Source: Caballeronia arvi (GTDB lineage Bacteria > Pseudomonadota > Gammaproteobacteria > Burkholderiales > Burkholderiaceae). Taken from it: a DNA stretch of 64,000 nucleotides. The position numbers and the translations under genes are program-made. Numbering within the stretch: position 1 is the first letter of the stretch; each line of letters begins with the position of its first letter. A model generated the notes under the pieces. The model worked only from the letters and a program-made list of their open reading frames with translations, made no database searches and was not told the DNA's origin. Of the stretch, positions 1 to 9,869 are shown piece by piece. The stretch is from assembly GCF_001544695.2 (NCBI RefSeq), contig NZ_FCOM02000012.1:62001-126000 (forward strand). The letters run 5' to 3'.

Positions 1-1
1 G

Positions 2-439
2 GTCGATAAGGAACAGCCTTCGTTGGTATTGCTGGGCAAGCAGGCCATCGACGACGACTCGAACCAGACCGGGCAGATGCTCGCCGCCTTGGCTGACCTT
101 CCGCAAGCGACGTTCGCTTCGAAGGTGGTTGTGGCTGACGGGAAGGCGACGGTGTCGCGCGAAGTGGACGGCGGGGCTGAAACGCTGTCGCTGACGCTTC
201 CCGCCGTGGTCACAACGGATCTGCGCCTGAACGAGCCGCGCTACGTGACGTTGCCGAACATCATGAAGGCGAAAAAAAAGCTGCTCGAAACGATCAAGCC
301 CGAAGACCTCGGCGTCGATGTCACGCCGCGTCTCAAGACGCTGAAGGTTGCCGAGCCGCCCAAGCGCTCCGCCGGTGTGATGGTGCCGGATGTGAAGACG
401 CTGGTCCAGAAGCTGAAGACCGAAGCCAAGGTGCTTTAA
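2..439 (+). CDS. etfB: Electron transfer flavoprotein beta subunit, C-terminal part (5' end outside window)
   Basis: The open frame enters from the left edge and encodes the last 145 residues of EtfB, the AMP-binding subunit of the heterodimeric flavoprotein that passes electrons from acyl-CoA dehydrogenases to ETF-ubiquinone oxidoreductase. The family signature [14 protein letters not shown] is near the visible start, followed by DGGAETL and [20 protein letters not shown], all as in the complete paralogue at 53450-54199 (249 residues). About 100 N-terminal residues lie outside. It is followed after 22 bases by etfA on the same strand, the usual etfBA order, so the two should be co-transcribed. 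Identification is firm; which dehydrogenase it serves cannot be seen. Confidence 0.95.
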   Translation, partial: VDKEQPSLVLLGKQAIDDDSNQTGQMLAALADLPQATFASKVVVADGKATVSREVDGGAETLSLTLPAVVTTDLRLNEPRYVTLPNIMKAKKKLLETIKPEDLGVDVTPRLKTLKVAEPPKRSAGVMVPDVKTLVQKLKTEAKVL

Positions 440-461
440 GTAGAATGCGGAGACAGAGCAA

Positions 462-1409
462 ATGACGAATCTGGTGAATCTTGTATTGGCAGAACACGAT
501 ACTGCGTCGATCAAGGCTGCGACGCTGAACACGATTGCAGCGGCGCACAAGATCGGCGGCGATATTCACGTGCTGGTTGCAGGTCACAATGCGCAGGCTG
601 CAGCCGATGCGGCAGCCAAGATCGCTGGCGTTAGCAAAGTCCTGCTGGCCGACGCGCCGCAACTCGAAGCAGGCGTCGCGGAAAACGTCGAAGCGACCGT
701 GCTGAACATCGCGAAGGACTATTCGCACATCCTCGCGCCGGCGACCGCTTACGGCAAGAACATCACGCCGCGTATCGCAGCGAAGCTCGACGTCGCACAG
801 ATCAGCGACATCACCGCAGTCGATTCACCCGATACGTTCGAGCGCCCGATTTACGCGGGCAACGCAATTGCAACGGTGCAATCTCGTGACCCGATCAAGG
901 TCATCACGGTACGCACGACCGGCTTCGATGCAGTCGCAGCCGAAGGCGGCAGTGCGCCGGTCGAGAAGATCGAAGCAGCGCCCGATGCCGGCACCTCGCA
1001 GTTCTTTAGCCGTGAAGTGACGAAGCTGGACCGTCCGGAACTGACGTCGGCAAAAATCATCGTCTCGGGTGGCCGCGGTCTGGGCAACGGAGAGAACTAC
1101 ATGAAGGTGCTCGAACCGCTGGCCGACAAGCTGAACGCGGCGCTCGGCGCATCGCGTGCAGCCGTCGACGCGGGCTTCGTGCCCAACGACTATCAGGTCG
1201 GCCAGACTGGCAAGATTGTCGCGCCGCAGCTGTACGTGGCTGTCGGCATCTCGGGTGCGATCCAGCATCTGGCCGGCATGAAGGACTCGAAGGTGATCGT
1301 CGCGATCAACAAGGACCCGGAAGCGCCCATTTTCAGTGTCGCCGACTACGGTCTCGTCGGTGATCTTTTTACGGTCGCGCCAGAACTGACCGGAGCGATC
1401 GACGGCTAG
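462..1409 (+). CDS. etfA: Electron transfer flavoprotein alpha subunit
   Basis: Complete EtfA of 315 residues, the FAD-carrying subunit that pairs with EtfB. The C-terminal FAD domain is intact: VSGGRGLG at 201-208, SRAAVDAG near 231, [10 protein letters not shown] near 242-251 and [11 protein letters not shown] near 262. The N-terminal domain (about 1-190) matches the second copy at 52504-53436 almost residue for residue, so the window carries two etfBA sets in opposite orientation. The start at 462 has GGAGA about 9 bases upstream. The C-terminus (ELTGAIDG) is a few residues longer than in the second copy. The protein is cytoplasmic. Confidence 0.97.
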   Translation: MTNLVNLVLAEHDTASIKAATLNTIAAAHKIGGDIHVLVAGHNAQAAADAAAKIAGVSKVLLADAPQLEAGVAENVEATVLNIAKDYSHILAPATAYGKNITPRIAAKLDVAQISDITAVDSPDTFERPIYAGNAIATVQSRDPIKVITVRTTGFDAVAAEGGSAPVEKIEAAPDAGTSQFFSREVTKLDRPELTSAKIIVSGGRGLGNGENYMKVLEPLADKLNAALGASRAAVDAGFVPNDYQVGQTGKIVAPQLYVAVGISGAIQHLAGMKDSKVIVAINKDPEAPIFSVADYGLVGDLFTVAPELTGAIDG

Positions 1410-1511
1410 AACCGTCGCCATGGCTCGCTTCCGATCAAGCCACGCTTTGGCGCTCGGCACCGAAATTCGCCAGTGCCGAGCGGACGACCGTTGACTCATC
1501 GCCGTCGAGTG

Positions 1512-2822
1512 TTAACGATCGACCAAGCGCGAGGGAAAGCAGAAAACGATCAGGCTTCCGACGAGCATGCTTGCGGCGAGTATATAAAGTCCGATGCTCG
1601 TCGTGCCGGTGCTTTGCTTGATCCACCCGAGCATGTAGGGGCTGACGAAGCCGGCAAGGTTGCCGACCGAGTTGACGAGCGCGATGCCTGCAGCGGCCGC
1701 GATGCCACCTAGCAGAGCCGGAGGCAGGGTCCAGAACTGCGATACGACAGCGAGGACGCCCATTGTGCCGATCGTCAAGCCGACTACGGCCATAACGGTG
1801 CTGTGCGGATACATCGCGGCGAGCGCGAGGCCCACTGCGGCAACAACACCGGGCAAGGCGAGATGCCACCGGCGCTCACGTGTCCGGTCCGAGTGCCGCC
1901 CGACCAGAAACATTGCAATTACGGTCGCGGTATACGGAATGGCCGTAAGCAAGCCGACCTGAAGTGGATCGGAAACGCCGGTATCCTTGATGATGGTTGG
2001 CATCCAGAAAAGAACGCCATATTCACCCATCAGGATAAAGGCATACATCACGCACAAGATCCAGGTGCGCAGTTCGGTGAAAGCGCCGCGCAGCGAATGT
2101 ACCTGAGCGTCCGGGGTCTCGAGTTGAAGATTCGCCTCCAGCAAATTCTTCTCGGATTCAGTCAGCCATTTAGCGGAGCGGACATCGTTGCCCAATACAA
2201 AAAATACGGCGATGCCGAGCAGCACCGACGGAAGAGCTTCGAGTAGAAACATCATCTGCCATCCGGACCATCCGTTCATATTGGAGAACGCTTGCATGAT
2301 CCAGCCAGACAGGGGACCGCCGAGCATACCGGCAAGCGGGATTCCGCCGAGGAAGAGCGCGATGATGCTTCCACGCCGCGACGGCGGATACCAGTACGTC
2401 AAATACAACAGGATTCCAGGCAGAAACCCGGCTTCCGCTACCCCTAGAAGGAACCGCATCACGTAAAACGTGGTCGGCGTTTTGACGAATACCATTGCCG
2501 CCGAAATGAGCCCCCACGTGATCATGATCCGCGCAATCCAGACCCTGGCGCCCACCTTGTGCATCACGATGTTGCTTGGAACTTCAAAGATCACATAGCC
2601 GATAAAGAAGATGCCCGCCCCAAGCCCGTAGACCGTCTCGCTGAACTTCAATTGATCGAGCATTTGTAGTTTCGCGAAACCGACGTTCACCCGATCGAGG
2701 TATCCGGCCGTGTAGCACATCAGCAGAAAGGGGATGAGTCGCCACGACACCTTTGAATAGACGCGGCGCTCGTCTAGCGGTGCTTCCGCGTAAGGCATGG
2801 CGGCCGTAGGGTTGATTGACAT
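1512..2822 (-). CDS. MFS transporter, anion:cation symporter (ACS) type
   Basis: Encodes a 436-residue inner-membrane protein with about 12 hydrophobic segments. The N-terminus (RLIPFLLMCYTAGYLDRVNV) and the loop VPSNIVMHKVGARVWIARIM are typical of the ACS family, which imports organic anions such as tartrate, phthalate, galactonate or 4-hydroxyphenylacetate by proton symport. A start at 2822 is chosen because GGAGCGAGAC precedes it; an upstream in-frame ATG at 2834 is also possible. It is convergent with etfA and divergent from the dioxygenase gene at 3045, so it may import the substrate of the 3-9.6 kb cluster, which is inference from position only. The substrate is not readable. Confidence 0.9.
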   Translation of the reverse strand: MSINPTAAMPYAEAPLDERRVYSKVSWRLIPFLLMCYTAGYLDRVNVGFAKLQMLDQLKFSETVYGLGAGIFFIGYVIFEVPSNIVMHKVGARVWIARIMITWGLISAAMVFVKTPTTFYVMRFLLGVAEAGFLPGILLYLTYWYPPSRRGSIIALFLGGIPLAGMLGGPLSGWIMQAFSNMNGWSGWQMMFLLEALPSVLLGIAVFFVLGNDVRSAKWLTESEKNLLEANLQLETPDAQVHSLRGAFTELRTWILCVMYAFILMGEYGVLFWMPTIIKDTGVSDPLQVGLLTAIPYTATVIAMFLVGRHSDRTRERRWHLALPGVVAAVGLALAAMYPHSTVMAVVGLTIGTMGVLAVVSQFWTLPPALLGGIAAAAGIALVNSVGNLAGFVSPYMLGWIKQSTGTTSIGLYILAASMLVGSLIVFCFPSRLVDR

Positions 2823-3044
2823 GTCTCGCTCCATAATAAGTTTGGCGGCTCTCTCGCTACGCTTCTGTTCGCGCCACTTGCCTTAAGCAACTCCGATCCA
2901 GTGCGCACGGCAAGTATGCAAGAGCAGGAGGTGATCGGGCCATTCTCAACTTGGCAATGCCGTCATCGCGATTGGACAATCAGAAGCAGCGTCTGCTGTT
3001 TTAGACTGGCTTCGTAGGCTGGTCCCGTTAAACAAGGAGACGAG

Positions 3045-3890
3045 ATGGAACTGACAAAAGGACAGATTGCGGATTATCACCGTGACGGATTTATCGTAAT
3101 TCCGGATTGCTATAGCAGGGAAGAAGTGCAAGCGCTGAGGCGGGACACCGAACGTCTAAGCGCCATTGAGGCGGACTCGGTCTTTCGAGAGCGCACGGGC
3201 GCGATCCGCTCTATTTTTCGAGTGCACGAAGAAGACGGTCCGGTTGCCTCGCCGCAGTATCGGGCATTGACGCGCACACCGCGTCTGCTGCGGCCTGTAA
3301 TGCAGACGCTCGGCAGCGACGAGGTGTATATCGCCCACACGAAGGTGAACACCAAGTCGGCGCTGGAGGGCACGGGCTGGCTCTGGCATCAGGACTTCGG
3401 CTACTGGGTACACGATGGTTACCCGGAGAACGACATGCTGACAGCCATGGTGATGCTCAGCGACACGCAGGAAATTCACGGCTCGCTCTATATGATCCCC
3501 GGGAGCCATAAACTGGGTCTCGTGGAGCACTACTATGACGATAGCCAGGCCGCATACCAACTGCCTCAACGTGCCGTGCAGCGTGAACACATCAAGCAGA
3601 TTCTGGAGACGTCCGGTGCGCCAGTGCCGATTGTCGGCAAAGCGGGCACACTGGTGCTGTTTCATTGCCTCACTATTCATGGCTCTGGCGTGAATATGTC
3701 GGCGGAAGACCGTTGGCAGGCGTACATCACTTACAACCGGGTTGCCAACCGTCCACATGATGTCGAGAAACCTCGCGGCGACTTCGTGCGTTCTACAAAC
3801 TGGGCACCCCTTCCCATCGAAAGCGATGATGGGATTCTGCGTGCCGGCGAACGCCGTGAAGAACGTGAAATCTCGGTACAGGGGATCTAA
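3045..3890 (+). CDS. Phytanoyl-CoA dioxygenase (PhyH) family Fe(II)/2-oxoglutarate oxygenase
   Basis: A 281-residue protein with the facial triad of Fe(II)/2-oxoglutarate oxygenases: HxD at H115-D117 in LWHQDFGYW, distal His at H212 in LTIHGSGVN, and a 2-oxoglutarate-binding Arg at about R223. The YMIPGSHK segment near 149-156 is typical of the PhyH/ectoine-hydroxylase branch. The start is preceded by AAGGAGACGAG. The aldehyde dehydrogenase gene begins one base after the stop, so the two are translationally coupled, which suggests that the hydroxylation product breaks down to an aldehyde. The substrate is unknown; ectoine hydroxylase is less likely because no ectoine genes are nearby. Confidence 0.9.
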   Translation: MELTKGQIADYHRDGFIVIPDCYSREEVQALRRDTERLSAIEADSVFRERTGAIRSIFRVHEEDGPVASPQYRALTRTPRLLRPVMQTLGSDEVYIAHTKVNTKSALEGTGWLWHQDFGYWVHDGYPENDMLTAMVMLSDTQEIHGSLYMIPGSHKLGLVEHYYDDSQAAYQLPQRAVQREHIKQILETSGAPVPIVGKAGTLVLFHCLTIHGSGVNMSAEDRWQAYITYNRVANRPHDVEKPRGDFVRSTNWAPLPIESDDGILRAGERREEREISVQGI

Positions 3891-3891
3891 C

Positions 3892-5328
3892 GTGACAGCC
3901 CAACACTTCATCGCCAATCAGTGGTCGGCTCCTTCGAATGGCGAGACGATAGCGGTGGTCAACCCGTCCACTGGCCTTGAATTCACTCGCATCGCGCGGG
4001 GCAATGCGGCTGACATCGATGCTGCAGTTCGCGCAGCGCGCAAAGCGTTCGACACGACCTGGCGGCGTACCGGTCCGGTCGAGCGCGGCCGCATTCTCGC
4101 GCGACTCGGTCAACTCATACTCGACAATCACGAGTCGCTCACGCGAATTGAATCGGAGGACACTGGCAAGCCACTCAAGCAAGCTGCGGCAGACATCACC
4201 GTATGCGCTCGCTACCTGGAATTCTATGCTGGCGCCTGCGACAAACTGCATGGGGAGACCATTCCATTCCTGCACGGGCACACTGTGCTAGCCGTCCGCG
4301 AACCGCATGGTGTAACCGGGCATATCATTCCCTGGAATTATCCAGCGGCAATGTTCGGCCGCAGTGTCGCCGCTTCGCTCGCGGCGGGCAACGCATGTGT
4401 GGTCAAGCCAGCCGAAGATGCGTGCCTTTCGTATCTCAAGCTGGCCGAACTGGCAGCCGAAGCGGGTTTGCCCGCGGGCGTGCTGAACATCGTGACAGGT
4501 TATGGCCGGGAGGCCGGCGCCGCGCTCGCCGAACATCCGGGCATTGCGCATATTTCCTTCACGGGCTCGCCGGCCACCGGTACAGCCGTCGCGCAGGCCG
4601 CGGCTCGACATCATTGCCCGGTGACCCTCGAACTCGGCGGCAAATCCCCGCAGATCGTCTTCGACGACGTCGATCTGGATGCCGCATTGCCGGTCATTCG
4701 AAACGCGATCGTGCAAAACAGCGGCCAGACGTGTTCGGCCGGCAGCCGATTGCTGGTGCAGTCGTCACTCTATGAGGAGCTTATCGAACGACTCGCGCGG
4801 AGCTTCGAGGCTGTCACAGCGGGCCCCGCAGACGGGGATTACGACTGCGGACCTCTGATAAACGCGGCCCAGCTGGATCGTGTAAAAACTTTCCTTGCCA
4901 GGGCAGAGGCCGACAACATCCGCTTCGCCGCGACCGCAAAACTTGCTCCGGATGCCGCGCAAGGAGGCTACTTTCAGCCGCCTGTTCTCCTGCGTGACGT
5001 ACCGCACAAGCACACGTTGGCCCAGGACGAAGTGTTCGGGCCGGTACTCGTTGCGATGCCCTTTGCAGACGAAGCCGAGGCCGTTGATCTCGCCAACGAT
5101 ACCGCCTTCGGGCTTGTCGCAGGAATCTGGACTCGTGACGGCGGCCGTCAAATGAGACTGGCTCACGCATTTCATGGAGGCCAGGTTTTTATCAACTGCT
5201 ACGGCGCGGGCGGGGGCATAGAGTTGCCATTCGGCGGAGTCAAGCAAAGCGGCTATGGCCGCGAAAAGGGGATGGAGGGTCTATTGAGCTTCACGACCCT
5301 CAAGACAATTACGCTTAACCACGGCTGA
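3892..5328 (+). CDS. NAD(P)-dependent aldehyde dehydrogenase
   Basis: A 478-residue aldehyde dehydrogenase that oxidises an aldehyde to the acid. Key residues are present: N149 in IIPWNYP, the general base E247 in LELGGKSPQ, and the nucleophile C281 in NSGQTCSAGSR; the C-terminal LPFGGVKQSGYGREKG is also present. The frame is open upstream to 3742, but that stretch overlaps the dioxygenase gene. The GTG at 3892, just after the dioxygenase stop, gives the usual family length (VTAQHFIANQW). It probably acts on the product of the coupled dioxygenase; this is inferred from spacing. Confidence 0.92.
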   Translation: MTAQHFIANQWSAPSNGETIAVVNPSTGLEFTRIARGNAADIDAAVRAARKAFDTTWRRTGPVERGRILARLGQLILDNHESLTRIESEDTGKPLKQAAADITVCARYLEFYAGACDKLHGETIPFLHGHTVLAVREPHGVTGHIIPWNYPAAMFGRSVAASLAAGNACVVKPAEDACLSYLKLAELAAEAGLPAGVLNIVTGYGREAGAALAEHPGIAHISFTGSPATGTAVAQAAARHHCPVTLELGGKSPQIVFDDVDLDAALPVIRNAIVQNSGQTCSAGSRLLVQSSLYEELIERLARSFEAVTAGPADGDYDCGPLINAAQLDRVKTFLARAEADNIRFAATAKLAPDAAQGGYFQPPVLLRDVPHKHTLAQDEVFGPVLVAMPFADEAEAVDLANDTAFGLVAGIWTRDGGRQMRLAHAFHGGQVFINCYGAGGGIELPFGGVKQSGYGREKGMEGLLSFTTLKTITLNHG

Positions 5329-5414
5329 GGCGGCCAGTTGCGTGCGCGGCGCTTGATCATCGAAGTAAGGCTGCGTGCGCAATTGTCGCGTCGCCGACGC
5401 ATTACGGACCCTGC

Positions 5415-6359
5415 ATGCGGATCGACCTCGTTACGCTAAAAATATTCCTGACGGTGATTGAGGAGCGAAATCTCGCGCGAGCGGCCGAACGTCACTTTAT
5501 TGCGACGTCCGCCGTCAGTAAGCGGATCAGCGATCTCGAGGACGTGCTCGGCGTGCAATTGCTCGAACGCCGCAACATGGGAGTGCGGCCGACGCCCGCT
5601 GGACTCGAACTCGTTACGCACGCGAAGGACATGATGCTGGTGATGGCCCGCATGCGCGCGCAGATGAGCGAATTCGGTGACGGCTCGAAGGGCGAAGTTC
5701 GCGTTTTCGCCAATAGTACTGCGATCGTCGGTTTCCTCGGTCCGACCATTCGTACGTTTCTGGAAGCCTACCCGCAGATCGACGTTCATCTGGAAGAGTG
5801 GAGCACCCCGTTCATCGTTCGTGCGTTACGCGACGGCATCGCGGATCTGGGTGTGTTCTGGTCGGGCGTTTCGACAGCTGGACTCGTTGTGCAACCGTTC
5901 AGACGTTCGAACCTTGTCGCCGTGGTGCCCTTGCAGCACGCGCTGGCAGACCGCAGTGAAGTCTCGTTCGCCGAGACGCTGGACTACGATCTCATCGCTT
6001 TCCACGAAGGCAGCCTGATCTTCCGGATGATGCAATCGTACGCCGCGGACCTTCAGCGCAAGTTGCGCATCCGTCTTCAGGTCACGAGCTTCGATGCGAT
6101 GCGCACGATGGTGCGTTCCGGGGTCGGCATTGCAGTCATGTCGGACGTAACCGTGGGCACGCCGGATGAGAGCTTCGGCTACAAGGTCGTTCCATTCTCC
6201 GATGAATGGGCGAGGCTGGAAAGTTTGATCGGCTATCGTGACTTCGACGCATTGCCGCGCTCGGCACAAAATTTCGTCCGGCATTTGCAACGTTCATACC
6301 CGGGCCTTGCGCCAGAGGCGCAGGGCGCAATCGAACGTGGGAGATATCCACTGACATGA
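5415..6359 (+). CDS. LysR-family transcriptional regulator
   Basis: A 314-residue LysR regulator with an N-terminal winged helix (residues about 1-60, RIDLVTLKIFLTVIEERNL then ISDLEDVLGVQLLERR) and a C-terminal effector-binding domain starting around 90. It lies inside the gene set rather than divergent from it: 86 bases after the aldehyde dehydrogenase, with its stop overlapping the start of the hydroxyacid dehydrogenase (ATGA at 6356-6359). That coupling suggests it controls this cluster. LysR proteins usually bind T-N11-A sites; the likeliest location is the 2823-3044 gap, but I do not claim a specific site. Confidence 0.93.
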   Translation: MRIDLVTLKIFLTVIEERNLARAAERHFIATSAVSKRISDLEDVLGVQLLERRNMGVRPTPAGLELVTHAKDMMLVMARMRAQMSEFGDGSKGEVRVFANSTAIVGFLGPTIRTFLEAYPQIDVHLEEWSTPFIVRALRDGIADLGVFWSGVSTAGLVVQPFRRSNLVAVVPLQHALADRSEVSFAETLDYDLIAFHEGSLIFRMMQSYAADLQRKLRIRLQVTSFDAMRTMVRSGVGIAVMSDVTVGTPDESFGYKVVPFSDEWARLESLIGYRDFDALPRSAQNFVRHLQRSYPGLAPEAQGAIERGRYPLT

Positions 6360-7303
6360 GCCATATCGTCTTTCTCGACAGCGCGACGCTGCCCGTGCGC
6401 GTACCGCGGCCCCGCGCCGCCGACCGCTGGACAGACCGGGCAACTACCCGCGAACATGAGCTTCTCGACGCCCTTGCCGATGCTGATATCGCGATCACGA
6501 ACAAGGTGCCATTGCGTGCGGATACGCTGCGTCAACTTCCGCGGCTCAAGTACATCTGCGTCGCTGCAAGCGGCTACGACAGTGTGGACGTAGCTTATTG
6601 TCGAGAACGCGGCGTTCAAGTCTCGAACGTGCCGGCATACGCTGCTTCGAGTGTGGCCGAGCACGTCATTGGCTGCATCTTCATGCTGCGAAGGCAAATG
6701 CTTTCTTATAGCCAATTGGCGTCGTCGTCCGCTTGGACTGCCTCTCCCGTATTTTGTGTTCACGGCGCGCCCATCCGCGAGGTCCGCGGCGCCACACTCG
6801 GCCTGATCGGTTCGGGCGCAATAGGCACGGAGGTCATGAGGATGGCGACCGCCTTGGGTATGCGGGTACTGCTAAGCGAGCGCAAAGGCAGAACCGAAGT
6901 TCGGCCCGGCTATACCGCATTCGAACATGTACTTGCAACAAGCGATGTGATCTCACTGCACTGCCCTTTGTCCCCTGACACGCAGGGTCTGATTGGCGAA
7001 CGGGAGCTTTCAATGATGCGTCGCACGGCAGTGCTGATCAACACCGCGCGAGGAGCGCTCGTCGATGAACGGGCGCTCGAAGCGGCACTGCTCAGTCAAG
7101 TCATCGCTGGCGCTGCGCTAGACGTGTTGCAGGTCGAGCCACCGCACGAAAAGCATCGTTTTGTCACCGGTCGACCTGACAACCTCTTGCTGACACCTCA
7201 TGTGGCCTGGGCAAGTGCTTCCACGGTCGAAGCGCTTGCACTGGCTGTTTCCGCGAACGTAGCGAGTTTTTTGGAGCAACGCACCGCGAACCGCGTGGCC
7301 TGA
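6356..7303 (+). CDS. D-isomer specific 2-hydroxyacid dehydrogenase
   Basis: A 315-residue NAD(P)-dependent oxidoreductase interconverting a 2-keto acid and a D-2-hydroxy acid. The Rossmann motif GLIGSGAIGTEV lies near 149-160. The catalytic Arg is in NTARGALVDE (about 229), followed by the Glu and by the His in LLTPHVAWAS near the C-terminus. Overall architecture resembles glycerate/hydroxypyruvate dehydrogenases. Its ATG overlaps the LysR stop by four bases. It fits a pathway using PhyH oxygenase, aldehyde dehydrogenase, CoA-transferase and lyase, but the substrate cannot be stated. Confidence 0.92.
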   Translation: MSHIVFLDSATLPVRVPRPRAADRWTDRATTREHELLDALADADIAITNKVPLRADTLRQLPRLKYICVAASGYDSVDVAYCRERGVQVSNVPAYAASSVAEHVIGCIFMLRRQMLSYSQLASSSAWTASPVFCVHGAPIREVRGATLGLIGSGAIGTEVMRMATALGMRVLLSERKGRTEVRPGYTAFEHVLATSDVISLHCPLSPDTQGLIGERELSMMRRTAVLINTARGALVDERALEAALLSQVIAGAALDVLQVEPPHEKHRFVTGRPDNLLLTPHVAWASASTVEALALAVSANVASFLEQRTANRVA

Positions 7304-7500
7304 TACGACTCGAGCAGCGGATCGGTCCCCGTCGGAACTGTCATAACAACGCACACGCAATTCTTCTTTTGTGAACGCGGCTTTCGAAACTCGATGGTTC
7401 ACATACCGCTTGGCCTGCGGGAAACTGCTTCCAGGAGATGGGCGCGAGCAAACAAGCTCCCCGTTAGACCGTCGTCAACCAACGTGAGAAAGCGTCGCAA

Positions 7501-8664
7501 ATGAAACTTCCTCTGGAAAACATTACCGTGGTATCGCTAGAGCAGGCGATCGCTGCTCCGCTCGCAAGTCGGCATCTTGCTGATTGGGGTGCACGCGTCA
7601 TCAAGATCGAAAGACCCGGCGGCGGAGATTTTGCTCGCGGATACGACACGGCGATGCACGGTTTGTCGAGTCAATTTGTGTGGGCGAACCGTTCGAAAGA
7701 GAGTCTGGCGCTAGACGTGAAATCCGACTTTGGGCAGGAGGTACTAGACGAGTTATTGCCGCGCGCGGACGTGTTCATTCAGAATCTCGCCCCGGGCGCG
7801 GCGAAGCGGCTCGGTCTCGATGCCAAAGCCCTCGTCGAACGCTATCCGCGCCTCATAGCCTGTGATATTTCGGGTTACGGATCGACAGGACCGTACGCGC
7901 AGAAGAAAGCCTACGATCTTCTGGTTCAGTGCGAAACCGGGTTCTTGTCGATCAATGGAACGCCTGATGAGCAGGCGAAGTGCGGTTTGTCCATTGTCGA
8001 TATCGCGACTGGCATGTACGCGCTGAATGGAATTCTGCTTGCGCTCTATCGCCGCGAGCGCACAGGCAAGGGAACTGCATTTGAAGTTTCATTGTTCGAC
8101 GCGATGGCGGAATGGATGAGCTACCCGGCGTATTACACGCGCGACAGCGGAAAGCCGGTCGAACGCTCAGGTGCTCGTCACGCGACGATCGCGCCATATG
8201 GTCCATTTACCGCGGGCGACGGAAAGACCATGTTCTTCGGCATCCAGAACGAACGGGAATGGCGTAGCTTTTGTGAAAAGGTTCTACGAGACCCGAAGGT
8301 GCGAACCGATCCGCGCTTCGCGACGAATCCTGATCGCGTGCGAAATCGGGCGGCACTCGAGGCGTTGATCAACGATAACTTCGCTAAATGGACGAGCGGC
8401 GAGCTAAGCGACCTTCTTGAGCAAGCGGCAATCGCTAATGGACGTATGAACACGGTCGAGGAATTCCTCGCGCATCCACAATTGCACGAACGCGGACGAG
8501 TGACGTCGATTGGCAGCCCAGAGGGCCCGCTCGAGGTATTTCTGCCCCCGATAATTGTTGACGGACTTTCGCCTGCAATGAGAAGCGTACCTGACGTGGG
8601 AGAGCACACAGACGCGATTCTCGGAGAACTGGGATTGCATCCGTCTCGCCTGCGCATCGCTTGA
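7501..8664 (+). CDS. Class III (CaiB/BaiF) CoA-transferase
   Basis: A 387-residue family III CoA-transferase that moves CoA between carboxylic acids through an aspartyl-CoA intermediate. The catalytic Asp is D167 in LSIVDIATGMYALNG, and the N-terminal NITVVSLEQAIAAPLA and ADWGARVIKIERPGGGD blocks are typical. The CitE-like lyase follows after 33 bases. A CoA-transferase directly before such a lyase is the arrangement used for C4/C5 hydroxy-diacids (malyl-, citramalyl- or methylmalyl-CoA), so it likely activates a hydroxy-diacid for cleavage. Donor and acceptor are not known. Confidence 0.93.
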   Translation: MKLPLENITVVSLEQAIAAPLASRHLADWGARVIKIERPGGGDFARGYDTAMHGLSSQFVWANRSKESLALDVKSDFGQEVLDELLPRADVFIQNLAPGAAKRLGLDAKALVERYPRLIACDISGYGSTGPYAQKKAYDLLVQCETGFLSINGTPDEQAKCGLSIVDIATGMYALNGILLALYRRERTGKGTAFEVSLFDAMAEWMSYPAYYTRDSGKPVERSGARHATIAPYGPFTAGDGKTMFFGIQNEREWRSFCEKVLRDPKVRTDPRFATNPDRVRNRAALEALINDNFAKWTSGELSDLLEQAAIANGRMNTVEEFLAHPQLHERGRVTSIGSPEGPLEVFLPPIIVDGLSPAMRSVPDVGEHTDAILGELGLHPSRLRIA

Positions 8665-8697
8665 TGTACCCCCGAACCGTTACAGGACTCGTTTTCC

Positions 8698-9630
8698 ATG
8701 CGTGTAACCCGAACCTTTCTTGCGGTGCCGGCGAATCAACGTCGCATGGTCGAATCAGCCGCTCGTAGTGCCGCGGATGCGGTCTTTCTTGATCTGGAGG
8801 ATGCCGTTCCGCAAGATCAAAAAGAGGCCGCGCTCATCGGCGCCATCGAAGCGATCAACGAGCTCGACTGGGGCAAAAAAACGGTGAGTGTTCGCGTCAA
8901 TGTGCCGGGCAGCGGAACTATTGAAACGGAAATTTCACGGTTGTCGATGTCCGCGCCGCGGCTCGATACGCTTCTCGTTCCGAAAGTTGAGCGGACAGCC
9001 GACATCGATAGCGTGGTCGGGATGGTTGGCAGGTACGGCCAACATCGATCAACGCCAGTCGGTCTCGAAGTCATGATAGAAACGGCTCTCGGACTCGTGA
9101 ACTGTGAACAGATTGCCGGGCAATCGCCCTTGATCGAGTCGCTGCACTTCGGCGTAGGCGACTTTTCAGCATCGATTGGCGCAAAAGGAATCGACATCGG
9201 GCTCTCGCATCCGGCGTATCAACTGACGTCCCGCTCGCAGCAAGGGGATTGCTCAAGTACGGCGCTCGACATGTGGGCGTATCCGATGATGCGCATTCTG
9301 GTCGCAGCCCGGGCTCACCGCCTTAGAGCAATCGATGGACCTTGCGGGGCGTTCCGTGACGTTACGTTGACCTCCGCGTTGGCAATCAAGGCCGCAACAC
9401 TCGGATATGACGGCAAACAGGTTATTCACCCATGCCAGATTAATGCGACGCATAGCGCATTTGTTCCGAGCGACGACGAACTGCGTAATGCTCAACGCGT
9501 CATCGCCGCGCTGACTGAAGCGGAGAAGGAAGGGCGTGGTGCCATACAGGTTGACGGAAAGCTCATCGACTACGCGAATATCCGGATGGCCGAGCGTGTT
9601 ATTGCGATGGGCCGAACCACTGACATGTAG
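8698..9630 (+). CDS. HpcH/HpaI-CitE family acyl-CoA lyase (malyl/citramalyl-CoA lyase-like)
   Basis: A 310-residue TIM-barrel lyase of the CitE/malyl-CoA lyase group. The N-terminal RTFLAVPANQRRM, the metal-site block VFLDLEDAVPQDQK and SVRVN with the substrate Arg are present, as are IETALGLVN (metal Glu) and HFGVGDFSASIG (metal Asp). The C-terminal GYDGKQVIHPCQI matches the family. It would cleave a 3-hydroxyacyl-CoA to acetyl-CoA or propionyl-CoA plus a 2-oxo acid. With the upstream CoA-transferase it forms the end of the pathway. Which hydroxyacyl-CoA it takes is open. Confidence 0.9.
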   Translation: MRVTRTFLAVPANQRRMVESAARSAADAVFLDLEDAVPQDQKEAALIGAIEAINELDWGKKTVSVRVNVPGSGTIETEISRLSMSAPRLDTLLVPKVERTADIDSVVGMVGRYGQHRSTPVGLEVMIETALGLVNCEQIAGQSPLIESLHFGVGDFSASIGAKGIDIGLSHPAYQLTSRSQQGDCSSTALDMWAYPMMRILVAARAHRLRAIDGPCGAFRDVTLTSALAIKAATLGYDGKQVIHPCQINATHSAFVPSDDELRNAQRVIAALTEAEKEGRGAIQVDGKLIDYANIRMAERVIAMGRTTDM

Positions 9631-9869
9631 AGGTTCGATGCTGTCGGCGATTATCCTCGAGTTAGATAAACCGGAGGTACGTCGAGAAGATCGGATGGCC
9701 TTTGGGAGGCATCGGTATCGCGGCGATGCCAACGACCACCGTGACTTCTCGCTATCGGAGAAGACTACGGCTGCTGCGGGTCGCATGTGAGCGCGATCTG
9801 GATCGCATTATTCCCGACCCGAGAGCGCGCGCGGAAGTTTCAAAAGGTGTAATAGCACCCGGGATTTAT

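Noticed and set aside
3742..3891. 50-residue N-terminal extension of the aldehyde dehydrogenase
   Set aside because: It overlaps the dioxygenase gene entirely, and the GTG at 3892 gives the normal family length.
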